Assembly (NCBI RefSeq): GCF_963678635.1
Contig: NC_087066.1
Location: 54,516,312 to 54,580,311, forward strand
Length of the DNA stretch: 64,000 bases
Direction of reading: 5' to 3'
DNA from: Symsagittifera roscoffensis
Taxonomy: Eukaryota; Xenacoelomorpha; Acoela; Convolutidae
Shown: positions 13,093 to 26,237 of the stretch, piece by piece
Layout of the letters: each line of letters begins with the position of its first letter
Numbering within the stretch: position 1 is the first letter of the stretch
Notes under the pieces: model-generated
Seen by the model: the letters and a program-made list of their open reading frames with translations, nothing else
Databases searched by the model: none
Told to the model about the DNA's origin: nothing
Translations under genes and position numbers: made by a program

Positions 13093-15690
13093 TGAAAACT
13101 TTGCTGTTGAAAATAGTCATTTTAATTGTTTACACTGATGCAATAGTTTTTTTCATGTATACTTGGAAGGCAAATCAACCTGAAAGGGTTTGAACAAGAT
13201 ACTACAATTAATGCTCAACGAACGTTTGTGAAAAAAAGTTCTTTTTAGAGGATAGATTGAGGCGGATTGATGGACATGGACGCTCTTTCGTCGCCATCTT
13301 TTTTATCCAAAGGGCGTACTTTTTTAATTTTTAGCTTACATTCATTATTGGCTGAATAGCCCCGAAAACGTTCTAAGGTCGCCACAAATTTTAGTTTGGA
13401 CAGGTGATTGCGCCAAAAAATGCCTTTATTTAGAAAAAAACATTTTGTCCATTACTCATTCTTTGGGTAAAAAAATTTCTCACACTGTCATAAAACGTAA
13501 TTATTGAGTCACATCGCAAATTTGCGCTCTTCTCTTGGAGAGGTCCGTCGCTAAACATTTTGCGAGAGTTGCCCGCATATAATATGAGTCATCCCTGTTA
13601 CCTACCCATTTTGGCTCTTTTCCTTCCCCCCAAGCTGCAAACTGTTACAAGTAAACTTACTGTTCGCACGAAACGATTGTTATAAAAATTGACATGCGGA
13701 GAAGTTGGACCATGACAAATTTGTTTAGTCTGCATAATCAATCATGTAAAACTACTCATTACACCACAAAATTGACACTCATGTGTTGATGGGGAGAAAA
13801 GAAAACCTTTTCTTGCTAACGCTGATTCAATAATCTCGCTAATTTGCTGAAAAAAAAAGTTTTTAATTCAAAATTGAATTAGTGCCAGAACTAAAAAAAC
13901 ATGTTTTTGGGCATAATGAACCATTTAGTGGCTTTTTAATTGCTGAAATATCTGCTAATTGAACTACTCAAAACTGCAGCTCATAGCTCCTTTGCTCCGG
14001 AATTACAAAAACATTTTTTTGAACACTTTTTTATCGTGATGGAGTTTAAAATGCATATTCGCATTTCCGGTGACAGGAGATTCCGGTGACATGAGAAAGT
14101 ATCTCCTCCAAAATTATCCAACCAAAAAGGCGATTTTCAATGTTCTGTAAAATAAAAAATGCTCAACCTGATCAGACAAGAATAATCGAAAATAGAAGCC
14201 CTGTACTTGTTTCCAAAAAATAAATAAAAACAAAAATGAAAAAAAAAAATGAAAAATTTTAGAAAAACAAACTGAAAAATTTATAAATGTTTCACAGAAT
14301 TGCTTGTTGAGTTACTTTTTTTAATGCAGAGGAAGCGCTACATGATTCTTCTAGAACCAGGTTTTCTGCAATTAAAATGAAAAAATTTTAAAGGCTTATT
14401 CGCGTAGCTTATCTAAAACTCAAAAGTTTCATATTGAATTTTATCGACCGTGGTAAAAATTTTTGGAAAATTTTAAGAGCTGTTTGAGTCACGACTAAAA
14501 AAGTTTTTATAGAAATTATTTCACTTATTTTTTTCGAATGATTATACCTAATTTTGAAGGGAAAAAAATAATTAAACTCACCCAAAAACTTCCAATGGTC
14601 AGAACAAAAAGTAAAATTCAACCGAAGACAAAACTTTTCCCCATTTTCAATAGCCGAAGCAAAAAGAGAGCATTTTATTTTGTCATTCTAAGCTTCCAGG
14701 TGGATGAAAACTGAAAAAAACCAAAGTTCTCGCAAAACAAAAAAATCAGACATCCTCGAAAATTAAACGCTCATTTCTATTAAAATTCTCGAAAACCAGA
14801 CGACCTTCAATTTTCTCTATTTATTTGGCAAAAAAATTTTTGGAGTTCATGATCAGTGCTTGACATACTATAAACGCCCAAAGTGTTTTTAATCATTTAA
14901 AAACTCAGCCTCGAGAATTTTGAGTTTCTCAGTTCTTTGTCTCAGAGTTACGAAACGTGATAAATATTACTCAGAAAATTGCGGATCTAAATCAGGTGCT
15001 AGAAACAGAGGGAGTCAACACAATTTACAGAACTTCAACTTTTATCGTTCCGACCATTGAAAATGGGAAAGGTCTTTGTATTTGGGTGTGTTTTATTTGT
15101 TTCTTTTTGTTTTCCACGCAAAATGAGCTACCCCAAATGATTATCGGACTGAGTTGAAAAAGATATTATATTAAAGCCCTTTCAGTCGTGATTCGAAAAG
15201 TTTTAAAAATTTCCAAAAATTTTTCCCTGTGTTGAGAAAAACCGGTTTGAAATTTTTGATTTTTCGTCTAATATCGAGCAAATAAAGCAAGCTTACATTA
15301 GCTTGTTTATGCTTAATTTAAGTCGTGAAAACTTAAAGTTTTTTCAAATGAAGTTCATTTTTGGAGTTTTTAGCTTCATCTTAGGAATCAAAAAATTACG
15401 AAAAAAGTTTTGAAAAATTAAAAAAAAGTTATTTTTTTTGTTTTTTTTTGTTATTTAACTTCAAAAATCATTTTTCATTTTGCATATTTTACAAGGACTG
15501 ACAAAAATGCCGCTTTTTATCTCACCACGCCAAAAAAACGACACTAATTTGATTAAATAATTTTGTTGTAGTTTTTTTTAGACTTGTCGGAACATTCTGA
15601 GCTATTTGCACAGTAACCGGCTATCTTCTTTGATGATGATATGTGGGCCAACGAAGATGACTTTTTGGCTTGATTTTCGTCTCTACTTCT
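13093..15690. repeat. Repeat unit R6 of the left array
   Basis: Sixth unit; landmark at 13911, 2709 bp after R5. It loses similarity to the others just after 'gatgatgatatgtgggccaacgaagatga' (about 15,640-15,690), which marks the right end of the array. Confidence 0.75.
14957..15157 (+). other. Conserved small ORF / exon-like frame, copy in R6
   Basis: Sixty-six codons, closely matching the R5 copy including its private replacements. Unknown function. Confidence 0.3.
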
Positions 15691-16017
15691 CTTGTGCTTC
15701 CAGAAAACTTGATTTTTTGGAGGAAATTGTCGTAAAACTCAGAGGTTCCAAAAATGTTGGGTTCAAAAAAATTCAAGTGTTTAATGAAAAAATTAGTCGA
15801 GCCTATTGTTTGCCATGAATTTTTTTTATTGACATTTTTTTGATAAAATCATCAAAATTTGGTAAAATTGGTTCATTAGATAAAGTTTTGATTTTACTGG
15901 GAAAGAATAAACAGATTCTTTTTTGAATTTTTTGTTTGAATAAGGAATTTGCTTTCCCCTTATCAATGAAGTTGAAACGAACCAAAAACAAATTGAAAGT
16001 CGAACAGCGAAAAGAAA
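15691..16017. other. Intervening sequence, nothing recognised
   Basis: AT-rich spacer between the R array and block S. A minus-strand open frame (15803-16066) has no recognisable motif and runs through the S boundary, so I do not call it a gene. Confidence 0.4.
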
Positions 16018-17370
16018 AATTACGCGCGATCAATTTTTCTCGAAGGGCAATGGTTACTTGATCCATTCAAAGTTGGTTTAAACTATGATTTTCAGATTTT
16101 GTTTCTCAGCCAGAGCCAAACAAGTGCAAGGAACAAAAGGTGGAATCCGAATCTGATCGAACTGTAATCACACTGATCCAGGAATGTGTCTGACATAAAT
16201 CACGATGAAGAAATCAAAAGGTAGTTGATCTTAAAAATAATTGAAAAAAATGATAATGATATAAATGTGACTTTGCCAGTAGTCCTTTGATGAGACTCCC
16301 CAGTCTTCAAAAGGAGACTCAAACAACCTCAACACTGGCTGACAATTTAGTTCTCAAAACCGTAGCATCATCTCAGTACACTCTGGAAATCTAGACATTC
16401 GACAAAATATTTTACTACATTAACTCTTTTTCTTCTAATGTAGTGGAAAGACGTAGTCTGCAATGATGACAAAAGATTTCGGACTGACTTTAAAACTAGA
16501 ACTTTAAGTAAAACCATGATGAAAGGAACCTCATTGAATATTCACTGTCTTTACCAGTCTTGAATTTATGCAATTAAAGATACCGTTTTTTTTATCGTTG
16601 TACAGTACTTTTTTGTTCCATTATGTTTTTCATTTTCCCCAATTATGTGTGTTTGTGTTTCTCTGTGTGGAGAGTAAGCGGGGTTTAGGATGTATTTGAT
16701 TCCATTGTAATCTAAATTAAACTGAAAAACAGAAAAACGCAGACGATTGATTTGAGCTATTTTTTGGAATCCAAATAAAAGCTGACATCACTTTCATCCA
16801 ACAGCGAGGTTGATTCGATTGTTATTGGAAATTGAAATAAAGTGAAATAGGGTCTTTATAATGTTCAGGGAGCGCTCAGAAAGCTATTTTGGTCAACCTA
16901 AAAAAAGGTCGACAAATTTTTTTTTAAAATCCGCCACACCCCTCGAGAAAATCCGAAATCTGCCCCTGATATAAAACACTTACTCAAGGTCAGGGGCGGG
17001 AGGCGGGGGGCGGACGCTTCCTCTCAGGGATTCGACCCCCTGCCGACCCAAAGGGCCCCTTTGAACTATGTTGAGATATCCAATTTTGGCTGACGGACCC
17101 TGAAATTTTTCTAAAGGCGCCGTAGGCGCACATAGTTACTTATTTTGAGGGGGGAGCACGCGCCAAAAAAACGCAATTTTTTGGTTAAAATGTTTTCCAA
17201 AAAATGCCTAAAACGCGTTTCTGGCCGGTTTTTTCAAAGTTTTGCTTCCGGCGCAAAAATTTTGGCCGAAACAGGGACTTTTCAATGCTTTAGGAGAGCT
17301 CGGAAAACCAATTATGTCAATCTAGAAAAAGATTTTTTTTTGAAAATCCACCCCTCTTCGAGATGACACA
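16018..17370. repeat. Block S, copy 1
   Basis: Segment repeated at 21262-22075 (left part) and 31267-31980 (right part). It includes a GC-rich patch (16980-17150) with 'aaggcgcc(g/t)taggcgca' palindromic motifs and homopolymer G/C runs, unlike the surrounding DNA. The left part holds a short frame that is open in the 21262 copy but stopped here by TAA near 16164, so coding is unlikely. Confidence 0.7.
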
Positions 17371-20000
17371 AGCCAGATAGCATGCAACAAAAGTTCAAAA
17401 GGTTTTCAAAATGACGAATTTTGCATCCAAAATGACATCTTAGACATTGAATAAATTATTTTTTTTTTACAGATGAAACAGTCTCATTATCAGGTAGATA
17501 AAATCCAGCATCGATCTACACGTTGCTATACATGATTAAAAACAAACCATTGAATTATCTAGCGGTGACCGCTTACTACTTTCAATATTCAGCTTGATGT
17601 CGGTCAAAAACAGCAGAAAAAAATTATATCAATACGCTTTTTGCCAAGCCTAACTTTCTCACGTTACAATGCACCAATTGTTTCAAAAAGCGTGCTGTAA
17701 AAGTAAACCGAAACAATTTCACTAACCAGGGATCTAAAATTTGCAATGTAATTTTAAAACGAATAATGTATATAGACTGATAAAGAGTTGGGTTTGAATT
17801 TTTGCTAATAAAACCAAAGACAAATATATTTCGGCAAGCTGAGAACTAAACCGTTTTATGTATCAAAAAATCAAAATTATCGTTGAACGCTATGTTACCC
17901 GACATGTGACTTCATTTTCAGGCTGGAAAAAAAAAACTTTATGAAAAACTTTTCTTCTCGGTACCTTTCAGTTTCAACTTTTTTTCTGGAAATTTTGGTT
18001 TCAAAAAAACCATAAAATTTTTAATTATACTAGAAAAACCTTCGGAAAACCTATGTTTGCAAACTTCGAATTGTTCAAAGTTTTTTTTCCGGAAAAATAG
18101 CAAATTTGAAGATTTTAATGGAAATTCAATCAAAGTTTACGATTCACAGATATTTCATTTATGTGAAATATATAAATTATTTGATCAACTTCAACAAATT
18201 TGTTTGTTCAGGAAAAAGTTTAACGGAAAAGTCAGGAAGAACCAAAGGCAAAAAGTTTTCTTCATATCTCTCTGTTGCTCCAACTACTAAACTGCCATGA
18301 CAATAGTGCTGTCATCTTCTGGTCCCAGCGACCATCAATTAGTCCGTGTGCATCTAATGCATACATTGGCTGCTCTCAGAATGGCAAAAGGAATTCTTCA
18401 ACAAACCTAACAAACAACGCGACTGTAGAGCCGGTCCCACTTTGCACAAAATCCATCTGCAACTCGCCTCAAAATGAAGGTAAGCTAGCGTGCCAAGAAT
18501 TCATCCACAGATATCACTAGTGAAGTAAATAGAACATGCCGATCTTCGCAAGCTGGTACCTACTTCTTCTTTTTTTTCTCAGCAGAAGTTAAAAAAACTT
18601 ATCAGGTTAGAATTCAAGTGAGACGGAGTGTCTGTGTCTGTGACACGAATATTGAACGACGCCGCTGACTGCATGTGCCAAACACCACAATCCATAAGAT
18701 ACGCAACTAGTGCTGGGTTGCCTCGTTCAATATCTGCGTTTTTAATAAAGGGTTCCCATTACACGTATTTCCAGCGCATGGAAGCCAAATTTTCAATTGA
18801 ACTCCGAATTTCATTATAGCGTAAATCCACCAAACCGCTTTTTTGCAAGAGCGAGCGTGTTGTAGGTCGAACAATCTCGTTGACAACCATCACACTTGGA
18901 GTATGCCTCCAAATGAGATTTTTCTTATTTATAAATCTCAAGGCATCTCGGAGCTCAGTCTTTGAAAGGCGGAAAGTATATTTTGACAGCTGCAATGAAC
19001 TCAACTACAGCAAACAGTTAAGATCTATACTTCTACGCACTGACCGTTTTTGATTTTTGATCAGCTGGCTTTCTGTGGCTTCTTTCGTTCTCTCCTGGCT
19101 TCTTTAATTTCTTTTTGTGCTCATGTTGATCACAGCCTTCCTGGCTCGGAATAGAATTCACAAGACAAGACACTGTTTCTCGTGATGTAGAAATAGCTAA
19201 TTTTGCTCAATCAATTAGATTTCGTATTCCCAACCGTTCTCAATTTGCTAGAAGTGAGAACAGAACGCCATCCGTGACTCCCAGGAGAGTGGGCAAAAGT
19301 ATTTCTTCCAACATCTTTTCTAGAGGAGTAACCAACTCTGACGTATCTTTCACCACTCTTTGAACAAAGCTCCATTGACAATGCAACGAACTCGTTAAGC
19401 CAACCAGTGCAGCTTGGGGTTAAATCTCTGCAATTTTTAATAACGCATCGATGCACTCCAGCCATTCTTGATTTTTTGTCTTAATGAAATTTCACTTCCA
19501 TTCTTCTGAACCAACATATCCACCCAAATATCGTCTTTCTTCCACTATTTTGATAACGAACTCGTAAAATAAGTATTGCATCCAAGCTCAAACTTCAAGA
19601 TACTCCCAAACGAGACCGAAACACAAGTTCTCTACAAAATAAGAACAAACGATCATAACAAACCATTTTGAAATCAGGTTGCTTTCCAGAAACAACAGCA
19701 TCAGTTGGCGGTCACAGTCGTTGTCGAATGACAAAGTGATATCGACAATTCCATCTTCCTGGAGCAGACGGATCAGAAATCCTTCTCCAAGGACAGAAGA
19801 GAAATGATGCTCGCGACATATAAACGAAATTCATCCATCCTTCATCACAGATGAATATAAGAGAACAAAAAACTAAAACTCTCTAAGCCCCGGATGGGTG
19901 GAACCAGTTTAAACTAGTATTTATAATTGGTTAATATTATGATATTTTATCTCTATAAAATATTAAATAGTATTCAATCATATTCCATAAAACTAACAAC
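17366..20000. repeat. Block T, copy 1 (short version)
   Basis: From 'gacacaagccagatagcatg' onward this matches the starts of blocks at 32966 and 38670, through the RT remnant, to about 19577, where similarity to the other copies stops. Compared with copies 2 and 3 it carries extra sequence around 18050-18450 and many substitutions, so it is the older copy. Confidence 0.65.
18545..19577 (-). pseudogene. Reverse transcriptase 3'-end remnant, copy 1
   Basis: Minus-strand frames, broken by shifts, recall the C-terminal half of an RT protein family common in invertebrate genomes. That family has a 'YGY(F/Y)P.PSK' segment, a 'QPHAA...L...W' segment, then 'F.L...E(F/L)RDAL..R...' and a Cys-containing region leading to 'R..A.FD.RV'. 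Here the frame at 18759-19004 shows the FRLSKTELRDALRFI stretch, which is lost in copies 2 and 3. The part upstream of the thumb is missing: similarity ends near 19577, before the YGYYP segment. The match is from memory of the family pattern, not an alignment. Non-functional. Confidence 0.5.
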
Positions 20001-20040
20001 CTATTTATTTGTAAAGTGTTGTAAATTTGTAAAGAAGATA

Positions 20041-21261
20041 TTTTTACCATAACGCTGATTCAATAACAATAATCTCGCTAATTTGCTGAAAAAAAAAGTT
20101 TTTAATTCAAAAATGAATTAGTGCCAAACTAAATAAACATGTTTTTGGGCATATTGAACCTTTAAGTGGCTTTTTAATTGCTAAAAAATCTGCTGATTGA
20201 ACTACTCAAAATCTGCTGCTCATAGCTCTTCTGCTCCGGAACTACGAAAACAATTTTCTAAACAAAAACAATCAATAATTTTTTATTGTGACGAAGTTTG
20301 TTAATTCACAATCGCAAGACTTTGGAAATTCCAATGACAGGATAATGACTTTCAAGCAACAATACTGCATCACCCGCAAACCGCTATTTTGAAAATACTT
20401 GCGTTGAAAAAATACCTGAAGATGAACACAAAATCGAGGATCTTTTGACTATTTTTCTTTTCCCCCCAGCTGCAAAGTGTTACAAGTAAAATTACTGTTC
20501 GCACCAACCGATTGTTATAAAAATTGATATGCGGACTAACTAGGCCATGACAAACATATTTAGTCTGAATAATCAATCTTGTAAAAACACTCATTACACC
20601 ATAAAATTGATGCTCATGTGTGGTTTGGGAGAAAAGGAATTAGAAAGGTTTCACAGAATTGCTTGTTGAGTTAATTTTTTTAATGCCGAGGAAGCGCTTT
20701 CTGCAGTTTAAGGAAAAATTTAAAAGGCTTATTTGCATAGCTTATCTAAAAATTAAAAGTTTCATATTGGGTTTTATCGACCGTGGTAAAAATTTTTGGA
20801 AAATTTTAAGAGCCGTTTGAGTCACGACTAAAAAGTTTTAATAAAATATTTCATTTATTTTATTCGAATGATTATATCTGATTTTGACTGGGAAAAAAAA
20901 ACAATTAAAAACTCACCCAAAAACTTCCAATGGTCATCACAAAAAGTAAAGTTTAACAGAAGACAAAATTATTCCCTATTTTCAATAGCCGAAGCAAAAA
21001 AAAAGCAGTTTATTTTGTCCTTCTAAGCTTCCAGGTGGTTGAAAACTGAAACAAACCAAAGTTCTCGCAAAACAAAAAATCGGACAACCTCGAAAATTAA
21101 ACGCTCATTTCTATAAAAATTCTCAAAAATCAGACGACCTTCGGTTTTCTCTATTTATTTGACAAGTTTTGGAGTTCATGATCAGTGCTTTACTTACAAT
21201 AAACCAAAGTGTTTTAATCATTTAAAAATTCAGCCTCGAGAAATTTGAGTTCATCAGTTCT
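20041..21261. repeat. Partial R-family unit (R7)
   Basis: Carries the R landmarks out of array context: 'gctaatttgctgaaaaaaaaag' (20080), 'tttttgggcatattgaacc' (20149), the 'gccgaagcaaaaa' tract (20990) and 'cagcctcgagaa' (21232). It ends exactly where block S copy 2 begins. The small-ORF module is cut off before its start. R7-S2 therefore repeats the array-S1 arrangement. Confidence 0.7.
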
Positions 21262-22075
21262 TTGGAAAACTACACGCGATCAATTTTTTTCGAAGGGCAA
21301 CGGTTACTTGATCCATTCAAAGTTGGTTTAAACTATGATTTCCAGATTTTGTTTCTCAGCCAGAGTCAGACAAGTGCAAGGAACAAAAGATGGAATCCGA
21401 ATCTAATTGAACTGCAATCCACTGACCCCAGGAATGTGTCTGACATAAATCACGATGAAGAAATCAATAGGTAGTTGATCTTAAAAATAATTGGAAAAAA
21501 AATGATAATGATATAAATGTGACTTTGCCAGAAGTCCTTTGATGAGACTCCCCAGTGTTCAAAACGAGACTCAAACAACCTCAACACTGGCTGACAATTT
21601 AATTCTCAAAACCGTAGCATCATCTCAGTACACTCTGGAAATCCAGACATTCGACGAAATATGTTTACTACATTAACTCGTTTTCATCTAATGTAGTGGA
21701 AAGACGTAGTCTCCGATGATGACGAAAGAGTTCGGCTGGCTTTACAACTAGAACTTTAAGTAAAACCATGATGAAAGGAACCTCATTGAATATTCGCTGT
21801 CATTACCAGTCTTGAATTTATGCAATTAAAGATACCGTTTTTTATCGCTGTACAGTACTTTTTTGTTCCATTATGTTTTTCATTTTCCCCAATTATGTGT
21901 GTTTGTGTTTCTTTGTGTGGAGAGTAAGCGGGGTTTAGGATGTAATTGATTCCAATGACATCTAAATTAAACTGAAAAACAGAAAAACGCAGACGATTGA
22001 TTTGAGCTATTTTTTGGAATCCAAATAAAAGCTGACATCACTTTCATCCAACAGCGAGGTTGATTCGATTGTTAT
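21262..22075. repeat. Block S, copy 2 (left part, interrupted by LTR element)
   Basis: Matches 16018-16845. A 70-codon frame at 21262-21474 is open here but closed in copy 1. The match stops at 'gattcgattgttat', where the 5' LTR begins. Confidence 0.7.
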
Positions 22076-22317
22076 TGGATCGACAAACTAACTTTTTACG
22101 TATGTTATTTATCTTATTTATAATCTTATGTTAAGCGCCTAGACGGCCGGTCACTTGACCTTCATAGGCAGAGAAGACGAACTCTATTTGAAATAAGAAA
22201 CAAAGTTGAATTAATGTTATCTGTCAACTAGTCGTTTTATATCGCTCCGACTGAGAAACAAGGTTTATCGATCCATTAGGATTCAAGAATTAGAATATCA
22301 TACCCTGCGGTATGACA
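22076..22317 (+). repeat. 5' LTR of the plus-strand gypsy element
   Basis: TG...CA termini, 242 bp. It aligns along its full length with 31025-31266 (shared runs such as 'gccggtcacttgacctt', 'gttttatatcgctccgactg', 'ataccctgcggt') with scattered substitutions. Its first bases (TGGA) coincide with block S, so the exact left edge is ambiguous by about 4 bp. Confidence 0.85.
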
Positions 22318-22333
22318 TGGCGCAGTCAGCAGT
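22318..22333 (+). promoter_or_regulatory. Primer-binding site, tRNA-Ser-like
   Basis: TGGCGCAGTC directly follows the LTR. This is complementary to an acceptor end ...GACTGC-N-CCA, the pattern of metazoan tRNA-Ser and the type used by several insect gypsy elements. The match beyond ten bases is uncertain. Confidence 0.6.
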
Positions 22334-23090
22334 ATTCCAAAAACCCACTGAATATTAACCCATTTTGGGAGAGAGCGTCTGCCGAACCACCGCTAGAATG
22401 GTCAAAGTGGGCAGCCACATTGGAGATGGCTGTATTCGCAAAGGATGGGATCGAAATACGGAATTTATTGAGAGTCAGACCAACACTCGTTGAACCTGCA
22501 GAACCCGTGTATGAACTTGAAATCACGGGCGAAACACAGGCACAAAAAAAACCCGCGAGGTGCGCAATCAGGAGAAACGAGTTGGTTGGGAGAACCACGT
22601 CATAAAAGCCCGGGAGAAAGGAGTATTATGTAATTCATATAGATGGGACGAAGCAGACACAAGAGTCCGGAGTTATGTTTTTCTCTGTCTGGGAGCCGAA
22701 GGTCAAAGACAAGTTCAACAGAAAAGACCTAACCTTGTATTACATAATGTAACCACACAAGAATTTATGACAACACTGGAAGATCTCTTTGTTACTAACA
22801 GATTTGTAGTTTTCGAAAGATATAATTTTAATTGCCGTAAACAAAAGAAGTCGGAAAGTCTTGAACAGTTTCATGCAGATCTAGTCGAGTACGCCTCACG
22901 GGCTGATTGTGGGTACAGAGAAGAAGAATGGGTTAGAGACATGTTTACAGAACACATGCACAACGAAAAAGACGCAGAAGAACTATTAGCACAAACACGG
23001 TCCCCACATGACGCATATGAATATGCAATTCGTTGGGAAAAAGGAATTGAACACAGTCATACCATGAAGATAAACCCATTTGGGGGATAA
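22318..23090 (+). pseudogene. gag (matrix/capsid part), frameshifted
   Basis: Two overlapping frames (22312-22605 and 22560-23090) together cover a Gag-like protein. The first has the EPPLEWSKWAATLEMAV type helix found at the start of gypsy Gag; the second has a capsid-like region with FVTNRFVVFERYNF and ESLEQFHADLVEYA. A frameshift near 22560-22600 separates them. The nucleocapsid part is displaced to about 23745-24100 by an inserted piece of RT/RNase H. Gag packages the element RNA in cytoplasmic particles. It is non-functional here. Confidence 0.65.
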
Positions 23091-23139
23091 TCTACAACAA
23101 AACAAGAACCAGTACATTATAACAACACACGGGGTGGTC

Positions 23140-23745
23140 GATATAACTTATAGAAACAGGGTTTTATGGCTTCACGAATATGCCAGCTGAATTTCAAAAA
23201 GCGATCGATCTAACCCTTTCAAATTGTAGGAACACTTATGCCTGCTTGGACGATATTCTAATCGTCACAAAAGGATCGTTGGATGTACACAAACAAAAAT
23301 TGCAGCCAGTTCTGAAAAAACTGGACTAGGAAAACCTGGCGATATCATTGGATAAATGTAAGTTTGCATGCAAACAAGTTGAGTGGTTAGGGAACAAGTT
23401 GAGGGAACAAAACCACCTATAAGAAAGACTGAGGCCATCGAAAAATTATCATCACCAAAAACTTTTAAGCAATTAAAAAGTTTTATGGGTTCCATAAATC
23501 ATCTCACACGATACATACCAAAATTGGCACAAATTGCTACCGCCCAACGCCGATTTCTAAAAAACACAGAAAAGAACAAACCACTTGACTGGTGCACAGA
23601 ACATAACACAACATCTAAAAACATATTAAAAATGGTATCTGAGATAACACAAATCAAACATTTTGATCAACATCTTGACACTCGCATTGTATGCGATGCT
23701 TCAACTACAGGATTAGGAGCTGCACTACAACACCTCAAAACAATA
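23140..23745 (+). pseudogene. Displaced fragment of RT thumb and RNase H inside gag
   Basis: Contains the RT 'FYGFTNMPAEFQKAIDLTL' segment, the LDD active-site motif (ACLDDILIVT) and the start of RNase H (IVCDASTTGLGA). It matches 24960-25540 and 26925-27490 closely, then jumps at about 23730-23745 into the Gag zinc knuckle. It is a third, partial copy of the RT/RH region, inserted between capsid and nucleocapsid. Stops are present at 23328 and elsewhere. Confidence 0.7.
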
Positions 23746-24440
23746 TTATAAATGCGGAAATCAAAACAATCAGAATCATCTTCAATCTTGTCCGGCTAAA
23801 GACAAAATTTGTTCAAAATGTGCCAAACGAGGCCATTTTGCAAAAGTTTGCAGATCCACAAACGCTAATTATTTAGGAAACCGGCAGGATGATCAACAGG
23901 AAGAAATAGAGACAGAGAGCCTAGAAACTGAAAACGACCCGGTGGCTTTTGCCGAGTTTACATCAAACAACGGATGGGATGAATATCAAATAGACAAATT
24001 CTCGGTTATGGCAATCGCTGAATCTTTTGAAATTAAAAATACAAATATCCTATCAGAGGATGACCTAAACGATCATATTGTTAAACTAAAACAAATTCAG
24101 AAGAATTATTCGCTATTGCTGACTCAGGAAGTCCAATGTCGTTTCAAAAAGAAAAACCGCACGGCGCATTCAACAAAACGATAAATCAGCCTTATTCAAA
24201 TGCATCCCACCGGACGACATGGCCAGGAACTTGGCTTGCTATAATGGTGAAACAATAAATCCGAAAGGAAGATAGATTATAATCATTGAGTCAGAAGGCT
24301 AGAAAATTCAATCAGCCAAGTTCATCATTGTAGATGATCAAAAGGCCAATATAATTGGACGCAACATACTACCACAAATAGCTGTCAGGTTGATACACGA
24401 AAATCATAAACAAACTGTATTGAGCATACGCGAACAAGAA
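23745..24440 (+). pseudogene. gag nucleocapsid zinc knuckle and aspartic protease remnant
   Basis: After the junction the frame reads a degraded first Cys box and then a full CCHC knuckle, CSKCAKRGHFAKVC, at about 23815-23856. An acidic linker follows (frame 23942-24184). A shifted frame then gives a DSG protease motif (IADSGSPMSF, about 24117-24150) and, further on, IIGRNILPQ (about 24352-24378), the ILG-type flap-end motif of retropepsins. The enzyme would cleave Gag-Pol. Frameshifts make it inactive. Confidence 0.65.
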
Positions 24441-24469
24441 GAATCGAATCCGGAAATTAAACAATGGGT

Positions 24470-26065
24470 CAAAGATAATTTTCAACAACAATGCATACGT
24501 ATTGGCAAATCAAACAATCACATGATGAAAACTCAATGCATTTAAGACTTCATGCCAATACAACAGAAAGGACGACGTATCCCGGTACACCTACAGGAAA
24601 GAGTCGAAGAGGAACTAAATAAATTGATGGATCAGAATCACATTATCAAACTAGATAAATGCTCAGATCAAAATTTATTAGTCCAATTGTCATCACAGTA
24701 AAAGAAGATCAAACAGTCAATCTCGCGTTAGACTCCAAGAAAATCAACAAATTAATTCACAAGAACAAATACCAAATGCCTAACATTGAACTGCTGTTGG
24801 ACAATATTGCACAGGTGGTAAAATCAGACAAATTCAAACAAACACTATTCTCAACACTCAACCTTCGCTAGGCATATTTACAAATCCCTTTGGACAAAAC
24901 AACCAGAGAACAAGGTAATTTTAGTCTAATTGGTGGTAACGCTACTGGGACTTATCAATTTCAAACAGGGTTTTAAGGCTTCACGAATATGCCAGCTGAA
25001 TTTCAAAAGCAATCGATCTAACCCTTACGAATTGTACGAACACTTATGCCTGCTTGGATGATATTCTAATCGTCACAAAAGGATCGTTGGATGTACACAA
25101 AAAAAATTGCAGCCAGTTCTGAAAAAACTGGACGAGGAAAACCGGGCGATATCATTGGATAAATGTAAGTTTGCATGCAAACAAGTTGAGTGGTTAGGGT
25201 ACAAGTTGAGGGAATAAAACCACCTATAAGAAAGACTGAGGCCATCGAAAAATTATCAACATCGAAAACTTTTAAGCAATTAAAAAGTTTTATGGGTTCC
25301 ATAAATCATCTCACACGATACATACCAAAATTGGCACAAATTGCTACCGCCCTACGCCCATTACTAAAAAACGCAAAAAAAAACAAACCACTTGACTGGT
25401 GCACCGAACATAACACAACATTTAAAAACATATTAAAAATGGTATCTGAGATAACACAAAACAAACATTTTGATCAACATCCTGACACTCGCATTGTATG
25501 CGATGCTTCAACTACAGGATTAGGAGCTGCACTAGAACAACATTCGCCAGAAGGTTGGGTCGCCGTAGCTTACGCGTCACGTTTTCTGAACTCATTAGAG
25601 GAAAAATATTCTGTAAACGAACTCGAACTATTAGGGGTCGTGTGGGCAATCGAACTTTTTAAATACTATCTATATGGAAAACATTTTACCGTCATCACTG
25701 ACCATCAAGCTTTAATCAGCGCTTTAAACGCAAGCGAACGATCAAAAACAAGTCAAAGCCGGCTCACACGTTGGAATGACCGATTAATTCCCTTCCACTT
25801 CGATATCAAACATCTTGCCGGAAATAAAATGAGATTAATTGACTACATGTCTCGAAATCCGGTTAGATTGGCAAAAGCCCCTAGTGAGTATGATGAGGCA
25901 TTTGATTTAGCATCATTTAGGACGTTCATTAATAATCTGAAAATGATTGACAACGTCATTCTAAATAATCTGGCCAATCAGAACAAAACACCATATGAGC
26001 TGATCAAAAAACGCGCGAAAAACAAAGGGTTATTGAATGCCGCTTCAAACACTCAATTAGCATAG
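24470..26065 (+). pseudogene. RT and RNase H, first tandem copy
   Basis: Gypsy-type RT begins near 24560 (RRIPVHLQERVEEELNKL), with fingers/palm at 24659-24871 (SPIVITVKEDQ..., LALDSKKIN) and then stops at 24869-24871 and 24974. The LDD motif lies near 25050. From 25190 to 26065 a 291-codon frame is fully open: thumb/connection (FKQLKSFMGSINHLTRYIP) and RNase H with CDAS, ELELLGVVWAIE and TDHQAL, so the three acidic residues are present. The upstream palm is broken, so no active enzyme is expected. Confidence 0.75.
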
Positions 26066-26237
26066 AAAAACTCCAAACATTCCGCAACCGGTCATTGCCA
26101 AACTAAAAACAGAAATCAGTCTCACTCACAATCTGCTGTAAATCAGTCAAATCTCTTTCGATCTCTATCTCAAAAGTACAAAACAAACTGTAAAAATTCT
26201 ATCCCCAAATTTTCAATTCAACAAAAAAAAATCAGAA

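Noticed and set aside
16980-17150. GC-rich patch in block S as an rRNA or structural RNA fragment
   Set aside because: No rRNA or snRNA motif recognised; its G and C runs and short palindromes fit a low-complexity repeat.
19211-19465. 84-codon minus-strand frame in T1
   Set aside because: Out of frame with the RT remnant that the same DNA encodes in copies 2 and 3.
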